The notes: generated from the sequence alone by a model not told the origin. Numbered from the stretch's first letter, positions 32,634 to 42,105 are shown. The stretch is DNA of 64,000 nt from Bacteroides sp. An322 (GCF_002161765.1 NZ_NFIN01000015.1:20964-84963); one strand, 5' to 3'. Numbers and translations are program-made.

Positions 32634-33165
32634 CGAAATATTCTATAGCCTGCAGGGAGAAGGGGCACATACAGGAACTCCCGCAGTCTTTGTACGTTTT
32701 TCCGGTTGTAATTTGAAGTGTGATTTCTGTGATACTTTGCATGAATCGGGCATAGAAATGACTGATGAAGCTATCATAGACGAAGTGTGTAAATATCCTT
32801 GCCGGATGGTTATCCTGACAGGTGGCGAACCGGGATTGTGGATAGACGATGCGCTCGTTGACGCTTTGCATAAAGCCGGTAAATATGTTGCCATAGAAAC
32901 GAACGGCACACAAGTCTTGCCTGAGGCGATAGACTGGGTAACCTGTTCACCCAAGGAAGGCACTACGCTTCGCATAAAGCATGTAGACGAAGTGAAAGTG
33001 GTTTATCTCGGTCAGGATGTTTCTCCTTATTTATTAATAGAGGCAAAAGAACATTTCCTTCAACCTTGTTCGTGTCAGAATACAGAAGAAGTAATTGCTT
33101 ATATTAAAGAGCATTCACAGTGGCGGTTAAGCCTTCAGACACATAAACTGATAAACATCGATTGA
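32620..33165 (+). CDS. queE: 7-carboxy-7-deazaguanine synthase QueE (radical SAM)
   Basis: A 181-residue radical SAM enzyme that ring-contracts 6-carboxy-tetrahydropterin to 7-carboxy-7-deazaguanine, the precursor of preQ0 and queuosine. The cluster motif CNLKCDFC has Cys30, Cys34 and Cys37; the GGEP motif (ILTGGEPGL) binds SAM and ETNGT follows. At 181 residues it is a compact type. It starts inside the end of queD. The upstream queC and downstream queF genes are not in the window. Confidence 0.93.
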   Translation: MRKINEIFYSLQGEGAHTGTPAVFVRFSGCNLKCDFCDTLHESGIEMTDEAIIDEVCKYPCRMVILTGGEPGLWIDDALVDALHKAGKYVAIETNGTQVLPEAIDWVTCSPKEGTTLRIKHVDEVKVVYLGQDVSPYLLIEAKEHFLQPCSCQNTEEVIAYIKEHSQWRLSLQTHKLINID

Positions 33166-33171
33166 TTTACG

Positions 33172-33323
33172 ATGAGGGTGTATCAAAATAAAATTCAGCT
33201 TTCATTTTGTCATCCTGAACGTAGTGAAGGATCTCGAAAACACAAGCTGATGTACAAGATTCTTCGCTATGCTCAGAATGACATTACTTTTTGATAGGCA
33301 ATTCTCATTTTGAGACACCCTCA
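33172..33323. repeat. Family E hairpin with a family D hairpin in its loop
   Basis: Outer arms ATGAGGGTGTATCAAAAT (33172-33189) and complement (one mismatch, 33306-33323). The interior contains a complete family D repeat (33208-33283: CATCCTGAACGTAGTGAAGG ... TCAGAATGACA). Confidence 0.85.
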
Positions 33324-33336
33324 TGGTAAATGAAAG

Positions 33337-33408
33337 TACCTCGGAGGGGAATCGAACCCCTATTTAACGTTTAGGAAACGCTTGTTCTATCCGTTGAACT
33401 ACCAAGGC
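33337..33408 (-). tRNA. tRNA-Arg (anticodon CCT)
   Basis: 72-nt cloverleaf on the minus strand: acceptor GCCTTGG/CCGAGGT, D-stem GTTC/GAAC, anticodon loop TTCCTAA, four-base variable loop, T-stem AGGGG/CCCCT with TTCGATT loop, discriminator A; CCA not encoded. A -7 box TACTTTTG (plus 33416-33423) lies eight bases upstream, so the primary transcript has almost no leader. Confidence 0.93.
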
Positions 33409-33505
33409 GCGTGTGCAAAAGTACTGCTTTTTTGGATAATTCCCATATTTTTGTTTAGAAAAATAGTAAATAACCTGACTTTTGGCAATAAAAGTGTTAT
33501 TTTAT

Positions 33506-33536
33506 TTTGATTTTTAAAGGAAGTTCACCAATTTTG
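33506..33536 (+). promoter_or_regulatory. Promoter of korA-korB
   Basis: TTTG (33506-33509), 19 bases, CAATTTTG (33529-33536; one mismatch to TAnnTTTG), 36 bases before the ATG. Confidence 0.5.
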
Positions 33537-33572
33537 CGGGGTTGAATATGAGAACTTTTTAAAAAATAGAAT

Positions 33573-35426
33573 ATGGCAAAAGAAATGGTAGTCAAGGAGC
33601 TGAATGATGTGGTTGTCCGTTTCTCTGGAGATTCGGGCGACGGTATGCAGCTTGCCGGAAATATGTTTTCTAATATTTCGGCAACAGAAGGAAATGATAT
33701 CAGTACATTCCCGGATTATCCGGCTGACATCCGTGCTCCGCAAGGTACGTTAACCGGAGTATCAGGTTTTCAAGTGCATATTGGCTCGGGTAAAGTTTAT
33801 ACTCCGGGTGATAAATGCGATGTGTTGGTTGCGATGAATCCGGCAGCACTGAAAACGCAGTATAAGTTCTGTAAGCCTCAATCGGTTATTATTATTGATA
33901 CAGACTCGTTCACCAAACGTGATTTGGAAAAAGCGCAATTCCAGTTGGAGAACCCGTTCTCGGAATTGGGCATTAAGAATGAAGTAGTGGAAGCAGCTAT
34001 TACCACCATGTGTAAGGAAAGCCTGAAGGATAGCGGATTGGATAATAAATCCATTATGCGTACCAAGAACATGTTTGCATTGGGATTGGTTTGCTGGTTG
34101 TTCCACCGCGATATCAAAGTAGGTGAGAAGCTGCTTCGTGAGAAATTTGCCAAGAAACCTGAAATTGCCGAAGCCAATGTCAAGGTTTTGTATGACGGTT
34201 TCCATTTCGGCGAGAATACCCATGCTTCGATTTCCACCAGCTATACGGTGCCGAGCAAGCAACAAAAAGAAAAAGGCCGTTACATGGATATTAACGGAAA
34301 TAAGGCGACTGCATACGGTCTGATGGCTGCTGCCGAAAAGGCTGGATTGCAACTTTATTTGGGTTCTTATCCCATTACGCCCGCTACGGATATCTTGCAT
34401 GAACTGGCAAAACATAAATCATTGGGTGTGAAGACCGTGCAATGTGAAGACGAGATTGCCGGATGTTCTTCTGCTGTAGGAGCGGCTTTTGCCGGTGCAT
34501 TGGCGGTTACTACAACTTCCGGACCGGGTATCTGCCTGAAGAGTGAAGCCATGAACTTAGCTGTAATTACCGAACTTCCGTTGGTGATTGTAGATGTGCA
34601 GCGCGGCGGTCCTTCTACCGGTTTGCCTACCAAGTCGGAACAGACCGATTTGCTTCAGGTTTTGTTTGGAAGAAACGGTGAAAGCCCGATGCCGGTCATT
34701 GCGGCTAATTCGCCTACCGACTGCTTTGATGCAGCTTATATGGCTTGTAAGATAGCTTTGGAACACATGACTCCGGTGGTATTGCTTACCGATGCGTACA
34801 TCGCAAATGGTTCTGCTGCATGGCATTTGCCCGACTTGAATCAATATCCGGAAATCTGTCCGCCTTACGTGAAGCCTGAAATGGCTGGTTCATGGACTCC
34901 GTTCCAACGCGACCCGAACTCATTGGTACGTTATTGGGCTGTACCGGGTACAAAAGGATTTATGCACCGCATTGGCGGATTGGAAAAGAGCAGCGAGACC
35001 GGAGCTATTTCTACAGACCCCGAAAACCATAACCTGATGACACAATTGCGTGCCGAGAAAGTGGCTCGAATCGCTTCATGTATTCCCGATTTGGAAGTGG
35101 AAGGATGCGAAGACGCAGATTTGCTGATTGTCGGTTTCGGAGGTACATACGGACATTTGCATTCGGCTATGGATGTTCTGAACGACCAAGGCAAAAAGGT
35201 GGCATTGGCACATTTCAAATACCTGAATCCGCTGCCCAAGAATACGGCAGAAGTGCTTCGCCGGTACAAGAAAGTAGTTGTAGCCGAACAAAATATGGGA
35301 CAACTTGCCGGTTATTTGCGTATGAAAGTAGAAGGTGTTCACCTTTATCAGTTCAATCAGGTAAAAGGTCAGCCTTTTGTTGTGAAAGAACTGGCAGAAG
35401 CTTTTAACCGTATTTTAAATGCATAA
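33573..35426 (+). CDS. korA: 2-oxoglutarate:ferredoxin oxidoreductase, alpha subunit (gamma-alpha fusion)
   Basis: A 617-residue cytoplasmic subunit of a 2-oxoacid:ferredoxin oxidoreductase, which joins CO2-producing oxidation of 2-oxoglutarate (or the reverse, reductive carboxylation) to ferredoxin. The N-terminal gamma domain (VVRFSGDSGDGMQLAGNM, about 11-28) is fused to an alpha domain starting near residue 245 (GNKATAYGLMAAAEKAGLQ, YPITPATDI, and ETMGMGIAAGIG-like GPSTGLPTKSEQTDLL). This fusion with a separate beta gene matches the KorAB type of Bacteroidetes rather than the single-chain pyruvate enzyme. I see no ferredoxin-like delta subunit gene adjacent. The 22-base gap to korB has a strong AGGAGG. 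Confidence 0.9.
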   Translation: MAKEMVVKELNDVVVRFSGDSGDGMQLAGNMFSNISATEGNDISTFPDYPADIRAPQGTLTGVSGFQVHIGSGKVYTPGDKCDVLVAMNPAALKTQYKFCKPQSVIIIDTDSFTKRDLEKAQFQLENPFSELGIKNEVVEAAITTMCKESLKDSGLDNKSIMRTKNMFALGLVCWLFHRDIKVGEKLLREKFAKKPEIAEANVKVLYDGFHFGENTHASISTSYTVPSKQQKEKGRYMDINGNKATAYGLMAAAEKAGLQLYLGSYPITPATDILHELAKHKSLGVKTVQCEDEIAGCSSAVGAAFAGALAVTTTSGPGICLKSEAMNLAVITELPLVIVDVQRGGPSTGLPTKSEQTDLLQVLFGRNGESPMPVIAANSPTDCFDAAYMACKIALEHMTPVVLLTDAYIANGSAAWHLPDLNQYPEICPPYVKPEMAGSWTPFQRDPNSLVRYWAVPGTKGFMHRIGGLEKSSETGAISTDPENHNLMTQLRAEKVARIASCIPDLEVEGCEDADLLIVGFGGTYGHLHSAMDVLNDQGKKVALAHFKYLNPLPKNTAEVLRRYKKVVVAEQNMGQLAGYLRMKVEGVHLYQFNQVKGQPFVVKELAEAFNRILNA

Positions 35427-35448
35427 TATTAAATAGGAGGAATCAATC

Positions 35449-36459
35449 ATGAGCGAAACAAAATATACAGCAGCCGATTATAAAGCAGGCCAGCCGCGCT
35501 GGTGTCCCGGATGTGGCGACCATGCTTTCTTGAATTCATTCCATAAAGCGCTTGCCGAATTGGGCGTGCCGCCCCATGAAATAGCCGTTATTTCCGGTAT
35601 CGGATGTTCATCGCGCTTACCTTATTATATGAATACGTATGGCATGCATACTATTCATGGACGTGCGGCAGCTATAGCTACCGGTGCTAAGGTGGCTAAT
35701 CCGAACTTGACTATCTGGCAGATATCAGGAGACGGAGACGGGCTTGCCATTGGTGGAAATCATTTTATCCATGCCATCCGGCGTAATGTAGATATCAACA
35801 TCGTATTGTTGAACAACCGCATCTATGGCTTGACCAAAGGGCAGTACTCGCCTACTTCGGCACGCGGATTTGTCAGCAAATCATCGCCTTACGGTACGGT
35901 GGAAGACCCGTTCCGTCCGGCAGAGCTTTGTTTCGGAGCACGCGGACGCTTCTTTGCCCGTTGTGCGGCGGTAGACGGAGGTCCGTCTGTAGAAGTTCTG
36001 AAAGCTGCGGCACATCACAAAGGCACTTCGGTGATTGAAGTATTGCAGAACTGTGTTATCTTCAACGACGGTACACACAATGCCGTGGCTAAGAAAGAAG
36101 ACCGCGAACGCAATGCCATTTATTTAGAGCATGGAAAACCGATGCTGTTCGGACCGAATCACGAATTTGGCTTGATGCAGGAAGGCTTCGGACTGAAAGT
36201 GGTGAAATTGGGCGAGAATGGCATCAGCGAGAAAGATATTTTGGTGCATGACGCGCATTGCGAGGACAATACATTGCAATTGAAGTTGGCTTTGATGGAA
36301 GGTCCGGATTTCCCGATAGCTTTAGGTGTGATTCGTGACGTAGAAGCTCCTACGTATGATGAAGCCGTAGCAGAACAAATCGAAGAAGTATCGGCAAAGA
36401 AAAAGTATCACAATTTTGCCGAATTGCTTGACACGAACGATACATGGGAAATTAAGTAA
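35449..36459 (+). CDS. korB: 2-oxoglutarate:ferredoxin oxidoreductase, beta subunit (TPP-binding)
   Basis: A 336-residue subunit that binds thiamine diphosphate and, in this family, a [4Fe-4S] cluster. WCPGCGDH (about 18-25) and GIGCSS contribute cluster cysteines; the TPP motif is GDGDGLAIGGNHFIHAIRRN followed by NN (about 91-125). It forms the active site together with korA. TAGGAGG lies ten bases before the ATG, an unusually strong Shine-Dalgarno sequence for Bacteroides. An imperfect hairpin (36484-36521) follows. Confidence 0.92.
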   Translation: MSETKYTAADYKAGQPRWCPGCGDHAFLNSFHKALAELGVPPHEIAVISGIGCSSRLPYYMNTYGMHTIHGRAAAIATGAKVANPNLTIWQISGDGDGLAIGGNHFIHAIRRNVDINIVLLNNRIYGLTKGQYSPTSARGFVSKSSPYGTVEDPFRPAELCFGARGRFFARCAAVDGGPSVEVLKAAAHHKGTSVIEVLQNCVIFNDGTHNAVAKKEDRERNAIYLEHGKPMLFGPNHEFGLMQEGFGLKVVKLGENGISEKDILVHDAHCEDNTLQLKLALMEGPDFPIALGVIRDVEAPTYDEAVAEQIEEVSAKKKYHNFAELLDTNDTWEIK

Positions 36460-36483
36460 TACAGCATTCAATCCCCTTATTTT

Positions 36484-36521
36484 ACGCACCTATATCCATC
36501 GGCTTACGGATATAGGTGCGT
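36484..36521 (+). terminator. Hairpin after korB, probable terminator
   Basis: Perfect 14-bp stem ACGCACCTATATCC / complement (36484-36497, 36508-36521), 10-base loop, weak T run (TTGCTTT). A short family F fragment (GAAGCAGGCTTCGTAAGGCG) follows at 36531-36550. Confidence 0.55.
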
Positions 36522-36565
36522 TGCTTTATGAAGCAGGCTTCGTAAGGCGATGCACCCTAATGCGT

Positions 36566-37219
36566 TTATTCTTTCTCTCCATAGCATAAATCACCCGCGT
36601 CTCCCAGCCCCGGCACGATATACGAATGGGCGTTCAGTTCCGGGTCGATTGTCCCGCACCATAAGCTGGTCTTTTCCTCGGGGAAAACCTTTTGAATATG
36701 CTCTACAGCCTGGCGGCTGGCTATCACCGAAGCGATGTGGATATGAGCGGGAGTCCCTTTGGTCAGCAAAGCTTCGTAAGCATATTCCATAGATGCCCCT
36801 GTAGCAAGCATCGTGTCGGTAAGTATCAGTGTCTTGCCGTTCAGGTTCGGCGAAGCGATGTATTCGATATGGATGTCGAAATGGTCTTCATCGAAATACT
36901 TACGGTAAGCCGATACAAAGGCATTTTCGGCACGGTCGAAATAATTGATGAATCCTCTGTGGAGCGGAAGTCCGGCACGCAAGATGGTCGCGATAACCGG
37001 ACGTACGGCTGGAACATTTTCAATCGCATGGGCTAAAGGGGTTTGTATCTCTTTTGCCGTATATGGCAAATCCCGGCTGATTTCGTATGCCATAATCTCT
37101 CCAATACGCTCGATGTTGCGCCGGAAGCGCAAGCTATCCTGTTGGATATTTACGTCACGCAATTCGGCAAGAAACTGGTTCAGAATGGTATTGCCGGTAC
37201 TGAAATCTATAATTTTCAT
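36566..37219 (-). CDS. upp: Uracil phosphoribosyltransferase
   Basis: A 217-residue cytoplasmic salvage enzyme that makes UMP from uracil and PRPP. The PRPP-binding loop is LTDTMLATGAS (about 131-141) and the uracil-binding end is IVPGLGDAGDLCYG. The N-terminal region RFRRNIERIGEIMAYEISR is typical. It converges with korB. A -7 box TATCTTTG on the minus strand (plus 37245-37252) lies 26 bases upstream of the start, without a clear -33. Confidence 0.93.
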   Translation of the reverse strand: MKIIDFSTGNTILNQFLAELRDVNIQQDSLRFRRNIERIGEIMAYEISRDLPYTAKEIQTPLAHAIENVPAVRPVIATILRAGLPLHRGFINYFDRAENAFVSAYRKYFDEDHFDIHIEYIASPNLNGKTLILTDTMLATGASMEYAYEALLTKGTPAHIHIASVIASRQAVEHIQKVFPEEKTSLWCGTIDPELNAHSYIVPGLGDAGDLCYGEKE

Positions 37220-37260
37220 AATTGGTCCGTTTGATAATTTCGGACAAAGATAAAAAGAAA

Positions 37261-37346
37261 TTCACCACAGACGACACAGAGGTACACAGAGTTTTTATTT
37301 TTAACCTTTCATTCCTCTTTCATTCCTCTGTGTTCTCTGTGTTGAA
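37261..37346. repeat. Hairpin repeat, family C, copy 5
   Basis: Arms TTCACCACAGACGACACAGA and TCTGTGTTCTCTGTGTTGAA (imperfect), AT-rich centre. Lies between the divergent upp and pckA genes. Confidence 0.75.
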
Positions 37347-37464
37347 CAAAACCTTTTGCAGAGGAATTGCAAACTCGAAGTGGCATATTTGTTATACAAG
37401 TATAAATCTTTATCAATTACGGAATTTTTTCGCTAATTGCTTCTTTAGTTTAAAAAGAAAGCAC

Positions 37465-37472
37465 TATTTTTG
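37465..37472 (+). promoter_or_regulatory. -7 box of pckA
   Basis: TATTTTTG, 111 bases before the ATG; TTTA at 37444-37447 is a poor -33. Long leader. Confidence 0.45.
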
Positions 37473-37583
37473 TATCGCGAAAAACAAGGCGGAGGTGTTA
37501 AAGAACATCTTTCAGACCTGTTAAGGATAACATCGCTAACAACAAAACATTTGATATAACAACCAAATTAAATCATTGGAACA

Positions 37584-39191
37584 ATGGCAAATTTAGATTT
37601 AAGCAAGTACGGTATTACCGACGTGAAGGAAATTCTCCACAACCCTTCTTATGAAGTATTGTTCGCTGAAGAGACTAAAGAAAGCCTCGAAGGCTATGAA
37701 AAAGGTCAGGTAACTGAACTGGGCGCTGTAAACGTAATGACTGGTATCTACACAGGTCGTTCACCTAAAGACAAATTCTTCGTATACAATGAAGCAAGCA
37801 AGGACACTGTATGGTGGACTTCTGATGAATATAAGAACGATAACAAACCGTGCTCGGAAGAAGCATGGGCAGACCTGAAAGCTAAAGCTGTTAAGCAGTT
37901 GAGCGGCAAACGTCTGTTCGTTATGGATACTTTCTGCGGTGCTAACCCTGCTACTCGCCTGAAAGTTCGTTTCATCATGGAAGTTGCTTGGCAAGCTCAC
38001 TTCGTAAAGAACATGTTCATCCGTCCGACAGAAGAAGAATTGGCTAACTACGGTGAACCTGACTTCGTATCATTCAACGCTGCCAAGGCTAAAGTTGACA
38101 ACTACAAAGAACTGGGTCTGAACTCAGAAACAGCTACTGTATTCAACTTGAAGACTAACGAACAAGTTATCTTGAACACTTGGTACGGCGGTGAAATGAA
38201 GAAGGGTATCTTCTCAATCATGAACTACCTGAACCCGTTGCGTGGCATCGCTTCTATGCACTGCTCTGCTAACACCAACATGGAAGGTACTGACACTGCT
38301 ATCTTCTTCGGTTTGTCTGGTACAGGTAAGACTACTTTGTCAACTGACCCGAAACGTCTGTTGATTGGTGATGACGAACACGGATGGGATGACGAAGGTG
38401 TATTCAACTACGAAGGTGGTTGCTACGCTAAGGTTATCAACTTGGATAAAGAATCAGAACCGGATATCTACAACGCTATCAAACGTGACGCTTTGTTGGA
38501 AAACGTTACAGTTGACGCTGCTGGTAAGATTGACTTCGCTGATAAGAGCGTAACAGAAAACACTCGTGTTTCTTATCCTATTTACCACATCAACAACATC
38601 GTGAAACCGGTATCTAAAGGTCCTCACGCTCATCAAGTAATCTTCTTGTCTGCTGATGCATTCGGCGTATTGCCTCCGGTATCTATCTTGAGCGCAGACC
38701 AAGCTAAGTACTACTTCTTGTCTGGTTTCACCGCTAAGTTGGCTGGTACAGAACGTGGTATCACTGAACCGACTCCGACATTCTCAGCTTGCTTCGGTGC
38801 TGCATTCTTGAGCTTGCATCCGACTAAATACGCTGAAGAATTGGTTAAGAAGATGGAAAAAGTGGGTGCTAAGGCTTACTTGGTTAACACTGGTTGGAAC
38901 GGTACCGGCAAGCGTATCTCTATCCGCGATACTCGTGGTATTATCGACGCTATCTTGGACGGTTCTATCGACAAGGCTCCGACTAAGACTATCCCGTACT
39001 TCGACTTCGTTGTTCCGACTGAATTGCCGGGCGTAGATCCGAAGATTCTTGACCCGCGTGACACTTATGCTGAAGCTGCTCAGTGGGAGGAAAAAGCAAA
39101 AGACTTGGCTGGTCGTTTCATCAAGAACTTCGCTAAGTTCGAAGGAAACGAAGCTGGTAAGGCTTTGGTTGCTGCTGGTCCGAAATTGTAA
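37584..39191 (+). CDS. pckA: Phosphoenolpyruvate carboxykinase (ATP)
   Basis: A 535-residue cytoplasmic enzyme that interconverts oxaloacetate plus ATP with phosphoenolpyruvate, CO2 and ADP. In Bacteroides it runs mainly toward oxaloacetate and feeds the succinate branch. Walker A GLSGTGKT is at residues 243-250, followed by [11 protein letters not shown] with metal-binding Asp; the substrate loop GRSPKDKF is near 57-64 and RVSYPIYHI near 330. Length matches the ATP-dependent family. Codon usage is extremely biased (GCT, GAA, AAC preferred), indicating very high expression. A leader of about 110 bases and a strong terminator (39218-39247) bracket it. Confidence 0.96.
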   Translation: MANLDLSKYGITDVKEILHNPSYEVLFAEETKESLEGYEKGQVTELGAVNVMTGIYTGRSPKDKFFVYNEASKDTVWWTSDEYKNDNKPCSEEAWADLKAKAVKQLSGKRLFVMDTFCGANPATRLKVRFIMEVAWQAHFVKNMFIRPTEEELANYGEPDFVSFNAAKAKVDNYKELGLNSETATVFNLKTNEQVILNTWYGGEMKKGIFSIMNYLNPLRGIASMHCSANTNMEGTDTAIFFGLSGTGKTTLSTDPKRLLIGDDEHGWDDEGVFNYEGGCYAKVINLDKESEPDIYNAIKRDALLENVTVDAAGKIDFADKSVTENTRVSYPIYHINNIVKPVSKGPHAHQVIFLSADAFGVLPPVSILSADQAKYYFLSGFTAKLAGTERGITEPTPTFSACFGAAFLSLHPTKYAEELVKKMEKVGAKAYLVNTGWNGTGKRISIRDTRGIIDAILDGSIDKAPTKTIPYFDFVVPTELPGVDPKILDPRDTYAEAAQWEEKAKDLAGRFIKNFAKFEGNEAGKALVAAGPKL

Positions 39192-39217
39192 TTCTGAATT
39201 ACACGACTATAGGAAAA

Positions 39218-39247
39218 AGCGGTTCTCTGCGGAGAGCCGCTTTTTTT
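39218..39247 (+). terminator. Intrinsic terminator of pckA
   Basis: Stem AGCGGTTCTC / GAGAGCCGCT with loop TGCG, preceded by A5 and followed by T7. Confidence 0.92.
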
Positions 39248-39269
39248 ATTAAAAATGTTGCTATGGAAT

Positions 39270-39300
39270 TTTGCAAAAAGAAAATACTTCTCTTTCTTTG
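39270..39300 (+). promoter_or_regulatory. Promoter of the restriction-modification genes
   Basis: TTTG (39270-39273), exactly 19 bases, TTTCTTTG (39293-39300; one mismatch to TAnnTTTG), 26 bases before the methylase ATG. Confidence 0.55.
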
Positions 39301-39326
39301 TAGAAAGAATATAAATAGAAAGCTTG

Positions 39327-40253
39327 ATGCAAAGACAATATTTGTTTAATACAGACTTTTCTTTTTCTGCACTCCCCAAAGAGAAAAGCAAAGAAAATTT
39401 ATATTATAAGCATAAAAATGGCTCATTATGGCTGGATGATTCTATTGAATGGCTTAAATCACTTCCTGCCAATAGTGTCAATATGATATTTGCTGACCCT
39501 CCTTATAATATAAAGAAAGCCTCATGGGACAGTTGGAGTTCAGAAAAACAATACATTGACTGGTCCTTATTATGGATAAAAGAAGCGGCTAGAATTTTAT
39601 CGCCAGTAGGAACACTTTATATATGCGGATTTTCTGAAATAATTGCAGGTATCAAATATATGGCCATGCAATATTTTTATTCTTGTAAGTGGTTGATATG
39701 GCATTATAGAAACAAGGCTAACTTGGGAAACGATTGGGGACGTTCACATGAAACAATCCTTGCCCTACGGAAAAGTAAAAATTTTATCTTTAATGTGGAT
39801 GATGTACGTATCCCTTACGGTGCGCATACACTTAAGTATCCGGAACGTAATCAAGGTGATACAAGCCAATATTCCAAAGGACAAGCTAAAAAAAATGATT
39901 GGATTCCTAATCCGTTAGGAGCCAAGCCTAAAGATGTGATCGAAATACCAACGACTTGCAATGGTATGAAGGAAAAAACTCCTCATCCGACTCAAAAGCC
40001 TGAAGAATTGATTCGCAAATTGATATTAGCATCATCGAATGTAGGTGACATAGTATTAGATCCATTTTGCGGATCGGGTACAACACCTGTTTGTGCCGAA
40101 CAGTTGCAGCGTAAATGGATAGCTTGCGATAAGGTGGAAGAATATTTGGGGTGGGCTAAAGATAGAATAGAAGCTGTGGATAAATCTATTTCTATTGAGG
40201 AATGGAAAGAATATGATTTAAATAATATGAAACGAAGGGTCTCCATACGATGA
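39327..40253 (+). CDS. Type II DNA adenine methyltransferase (beta class)
   Basis: A 308-residue methylase that protects host DNA by transferring a methyl group from SAM, probably to N6 of adenine. Motif IV DPPY is at residues 57-60 and motif I DPFCGSGTT at 245-253, after a target-recognition region (about 95-215) and the HPTQKPEELIR motif. IV before I defines the beta class (HinfI-type order). DPPY favours N6-adenine, although the family also includes N4-cytosine enzymes. The ATG at 39327 is preferred over TTG at 39324. It overlaps the endonuclease gene by four bases (ATGA). The base composition is clearly more AT-rich than the neighbouring pckA and pdxS, indicating acquisition by transfer. 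Target sequence cannot be read from the protein. Confidence 0.9.
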   Translation: MQRQYLFNTDFSFSALPKEKSKENLYYKHKNGSLWLDDSIEWLKSLPANSVNMIFADPPYNIKKASWDSWSSEKQYIDWSLLWIKEAARILSPVGTLYICGFSEIIAGIKYMAMQYFYSCKWLIWHYRNKANLGNDWGRSHETILALRKSKNFIFNVDDVRIPYGAHTLKYPERNQGDTSQYSKGQAKKNDWIPNPLGAKPKDVIEIPTTCNGMKEKTPHPTQKPEELIRKLILASSNVGDIVLDPFCGSGTTPVCAEQLQRKWIACDKVEEYLGWAKDRIEAVDKSISIEEWKEYDLNNMKRRVSIR

Positions 40254-41176
40254 AACCAACTATATACATAGAAGATTTAGCACGAGATATTACAGATAAC
40301 AAGACTTATAAGTCATTGAGCCAATATCTTGATTTGGCACATAGATATGCAGATTTTGTGGCAGAAGAAGGAAACATTCAAGTTATTCATTCGCAAACGC
40401 CCGAAGAACACCATTATGTTTTTTATCAATATCAGGATGAATCCATTCATTACAAGATAACACGTCCCATTAATAGCCAAATGATGGTACCAGCATCATC
40501 GTTTGAACAAGAGGAAAAGATATTTCTTGAACTCCTGTCTGACTTGGATAAGATGAAAGAAGCGTCATCCGAAGAAAGAAAAGGTTTTAATAATATGGTA
40601 TATACCATTCAGCAATCAATTGGTGCTACACTTGATTCCTTGAATACAAATGCAAATTCAGCAAGGAAAATAAATGGGAATATGTTTGAAAATCTAATCC
40701 GACTGTTATTTCAAAACTTGGGATTAGATGCGAGAACTAATATCGCAACTTTAAAATTGAAAGACGAAAATAATCAAGTTGTACATACAATGAAATACCA
40801 GCAAGATCTTGTATTAAAACAAAACGGTCAATTGAAACTGATCGGCGACATTAAGACCTCTTCTAAAGACCGATTTGATAAAGTTTTTATGGATGCTTAT
40901 TTTTATAATAAAATTGCTGATGCCGCTATTCCCCATATTGCTGTATTCTTAAATGATGTACAACGAAGCAAAACGAAAAAAAGAAATCAATACCGTACCT
41001 CCTCTACATTTTGTAAAGGCAGATTTATCGGATATTCCATAGGATTGGATGTTCTTTCGGGAGTGTATTATTGTGACAAGACCCGTAGTATGGAAGAAGA
41101 ATCTTATTTACAAAGAAAAATTAAGACGTTAGACTGTTTGTATTGCGAAGACATATTCAAGTTTCTAAAGATATAA
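40250..41176 (+). CDS. Type II restriction endonuclease, PD-(D/E)XK type
   Basis: A 308-residue protein translationally coupled (ATGA overlap) to a DNA methylase. The C-terminal half has a nuclease core: Asp186 in [10 protein letters not shown], 13 residues, then Asp200-Ile-Lys202 in [11 protein letters not shown], the D-X(n)-(D/E)XK pattern of type II restriction enzymes; the conserved glutamate upstream may be Glu in NMFENLIR near residue 145. The N-terminal half (1-130) is helical and probably holds dimer or DNA contacts. I recognise no closer family. No controller (C protein) gene is present. Its stop lies only 41 bases before pdxS. Confidence 0.82.
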   Translation: MKPTIYIEDLARDITDNKTYKSLSQYLDLAHRYADFVAEEGNIQVIHSQTPEEHHYVFYQYQDESIHYKITRPINSQMMVPASSFEQEEKIFLELLSDLDKMKEASSEERKGFNNMVYTIQQSIGATLDSLNTNANSARKINGNMFENLIRLLFQNLGLDARTNIATLKLKDENNQVVHTMKYQQDLVLKQNGQLKLIGDIKTSSKDRFDKVFMDAYFYNKIADAAIPHIAVFLNDVQRSKTKKRNQYRTSSTFCKGRFIGYSIGLDVLSGVYYCDKTRSMEEESYLQRKIKTLDCLYCEDIFKFLKI

Positions 41177-41217
41177 TAATCAATAAATTAAACACATCAA
41201 TTAAAAGACTATTAGAA

Positions 41218-42093
41218 ATGAAAAATGAAAGGTATGAGCTGAACAAGAATTTGGCTCAAATGCTGAAAGGTGGTGTCATCATGGATGTGACGACTCCCGA
41301 ACAGGCGAAAATTGCCGAACAGGCAGGTGCTGTAGCCGTTATGGCATTGGAACGCATTCCCGCTGATATCCGTGCAGCAGGAGGTGTGGCTCGTATGAGC
41401 GACCCGAAAATGATACGGGGCATTCAGGAAGCAGTAAGCATTCCGGTAATGGCAAAAGTGCGTATCGGTCATTTCGTTGAGGCACAGATATTGGAAGCCT
41501 TGGAAATCGATTACATTGATGAAAGTGAAGTATTGTCGCCGGCAGACGGTGTTTATCATATTGATAAGACTAAATTCAAAGTGCCTTTCGTCTGCGGTGC
41601 CAAGAATTTGGGCGAAGCTTTGCGCCGCATTGCCGAAGGCGCTTCGATGATTCGTACGAAAGGCGAACCGGGTACAGGCGATGTAATACAGGCTGTTACT
41701 CACATGCGGAGCATGATGCGTGACATCCGCCGTGTACAGGCTTTGGCAGAAGATGAATTATACAACGAAGCCAAAGAACTGGAAGTACCGTTCGACTTGT
41801 TGCAATATGTGCATGAGAATGGCAAACTTCCTGTGGTAAATTTTGCCGCCGGAGGAGTAGCCACCCCTGCCGATGCCGCCTTGATGATGCAACTGGGTGC
41901 AGAAGGCGTATTTGTCGGTTCCGGTATTTTCAAATCGGGTAATCCAGAGAAACGGGCACGTGCCATTGTCAATGCCGTAACCAACTATAATGACGCAAAA
42001 TTGCTGGCAGAGGTTTCCACCGATTTGGGTGAAGCCATGGTAGGTATTAATGAAGATGAAATCACCTTGCTGATGGCAGAGAGAGGAAAATAA
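41218..42093 (+). CDS. pdxS: Pyridoxal 5'-phosphate synthase, lyase subunit PdxS
   Basis: A 291-residue TIM-barrel subunit that assembles PLP from ribose 5-phosphate, glyceraldehyde 3-phosphate and ammonia delivered by PdxT. Conserved features: [18 protein letters not shown] near the N terminus (catalytic Asp), [13 protein letters not shown] (active-site Lys) and [32 protein letters not shown] use the ATG at 41218, since the frame extension at 41143 runs into the endonuclease gene. No promoter was visible in the 41 bases upstream, so pdxST may be transcribed from the restriction-modification promoter. Confidence 0.96.
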   Translation: MKNERYELNKNLAQMLKGGVIMDVTTPEQAKIAEQAGAVAVMALERIPADIRAAGGVARMSDPKMIRGIQEAVSIPVMAKVRIGHFVEAQILEALEIDYIDESEVLSPADGVYHIDKTKFKVPFVCGAKNLGEALRRIAEGASMIRTKGEPGTGDVIQAVTHMRSMMRDIRRVQALAEDELYNEAKELEVPFDLLQYVHENGKLPVVNFAAGGVATPADAALMMQLGAEGVFVGSGIFKSGNPEKRARAIVNAVTNYNDAKLLAEVSTDLGEAMVGINEDEITLLMAERGK

Positions 42094-42105
42094 CCGGGAA
42101 AGGAT

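Noticed and set aside
33573..36459. A pyruvate:ferredoxin oxidoreductase
   Set aside because: The gamma-alpha fusion plus separate beta chain and lack of other domains fit KorAB better; still, exact 2-oxoacid specificity is inferred.
41143..41217. Upstream extension of pdxS
   Set aside because: It overlaps the endonuclease C terminus and lacks similarity to PdxS N termini; ATG at 41218 gives normal length.
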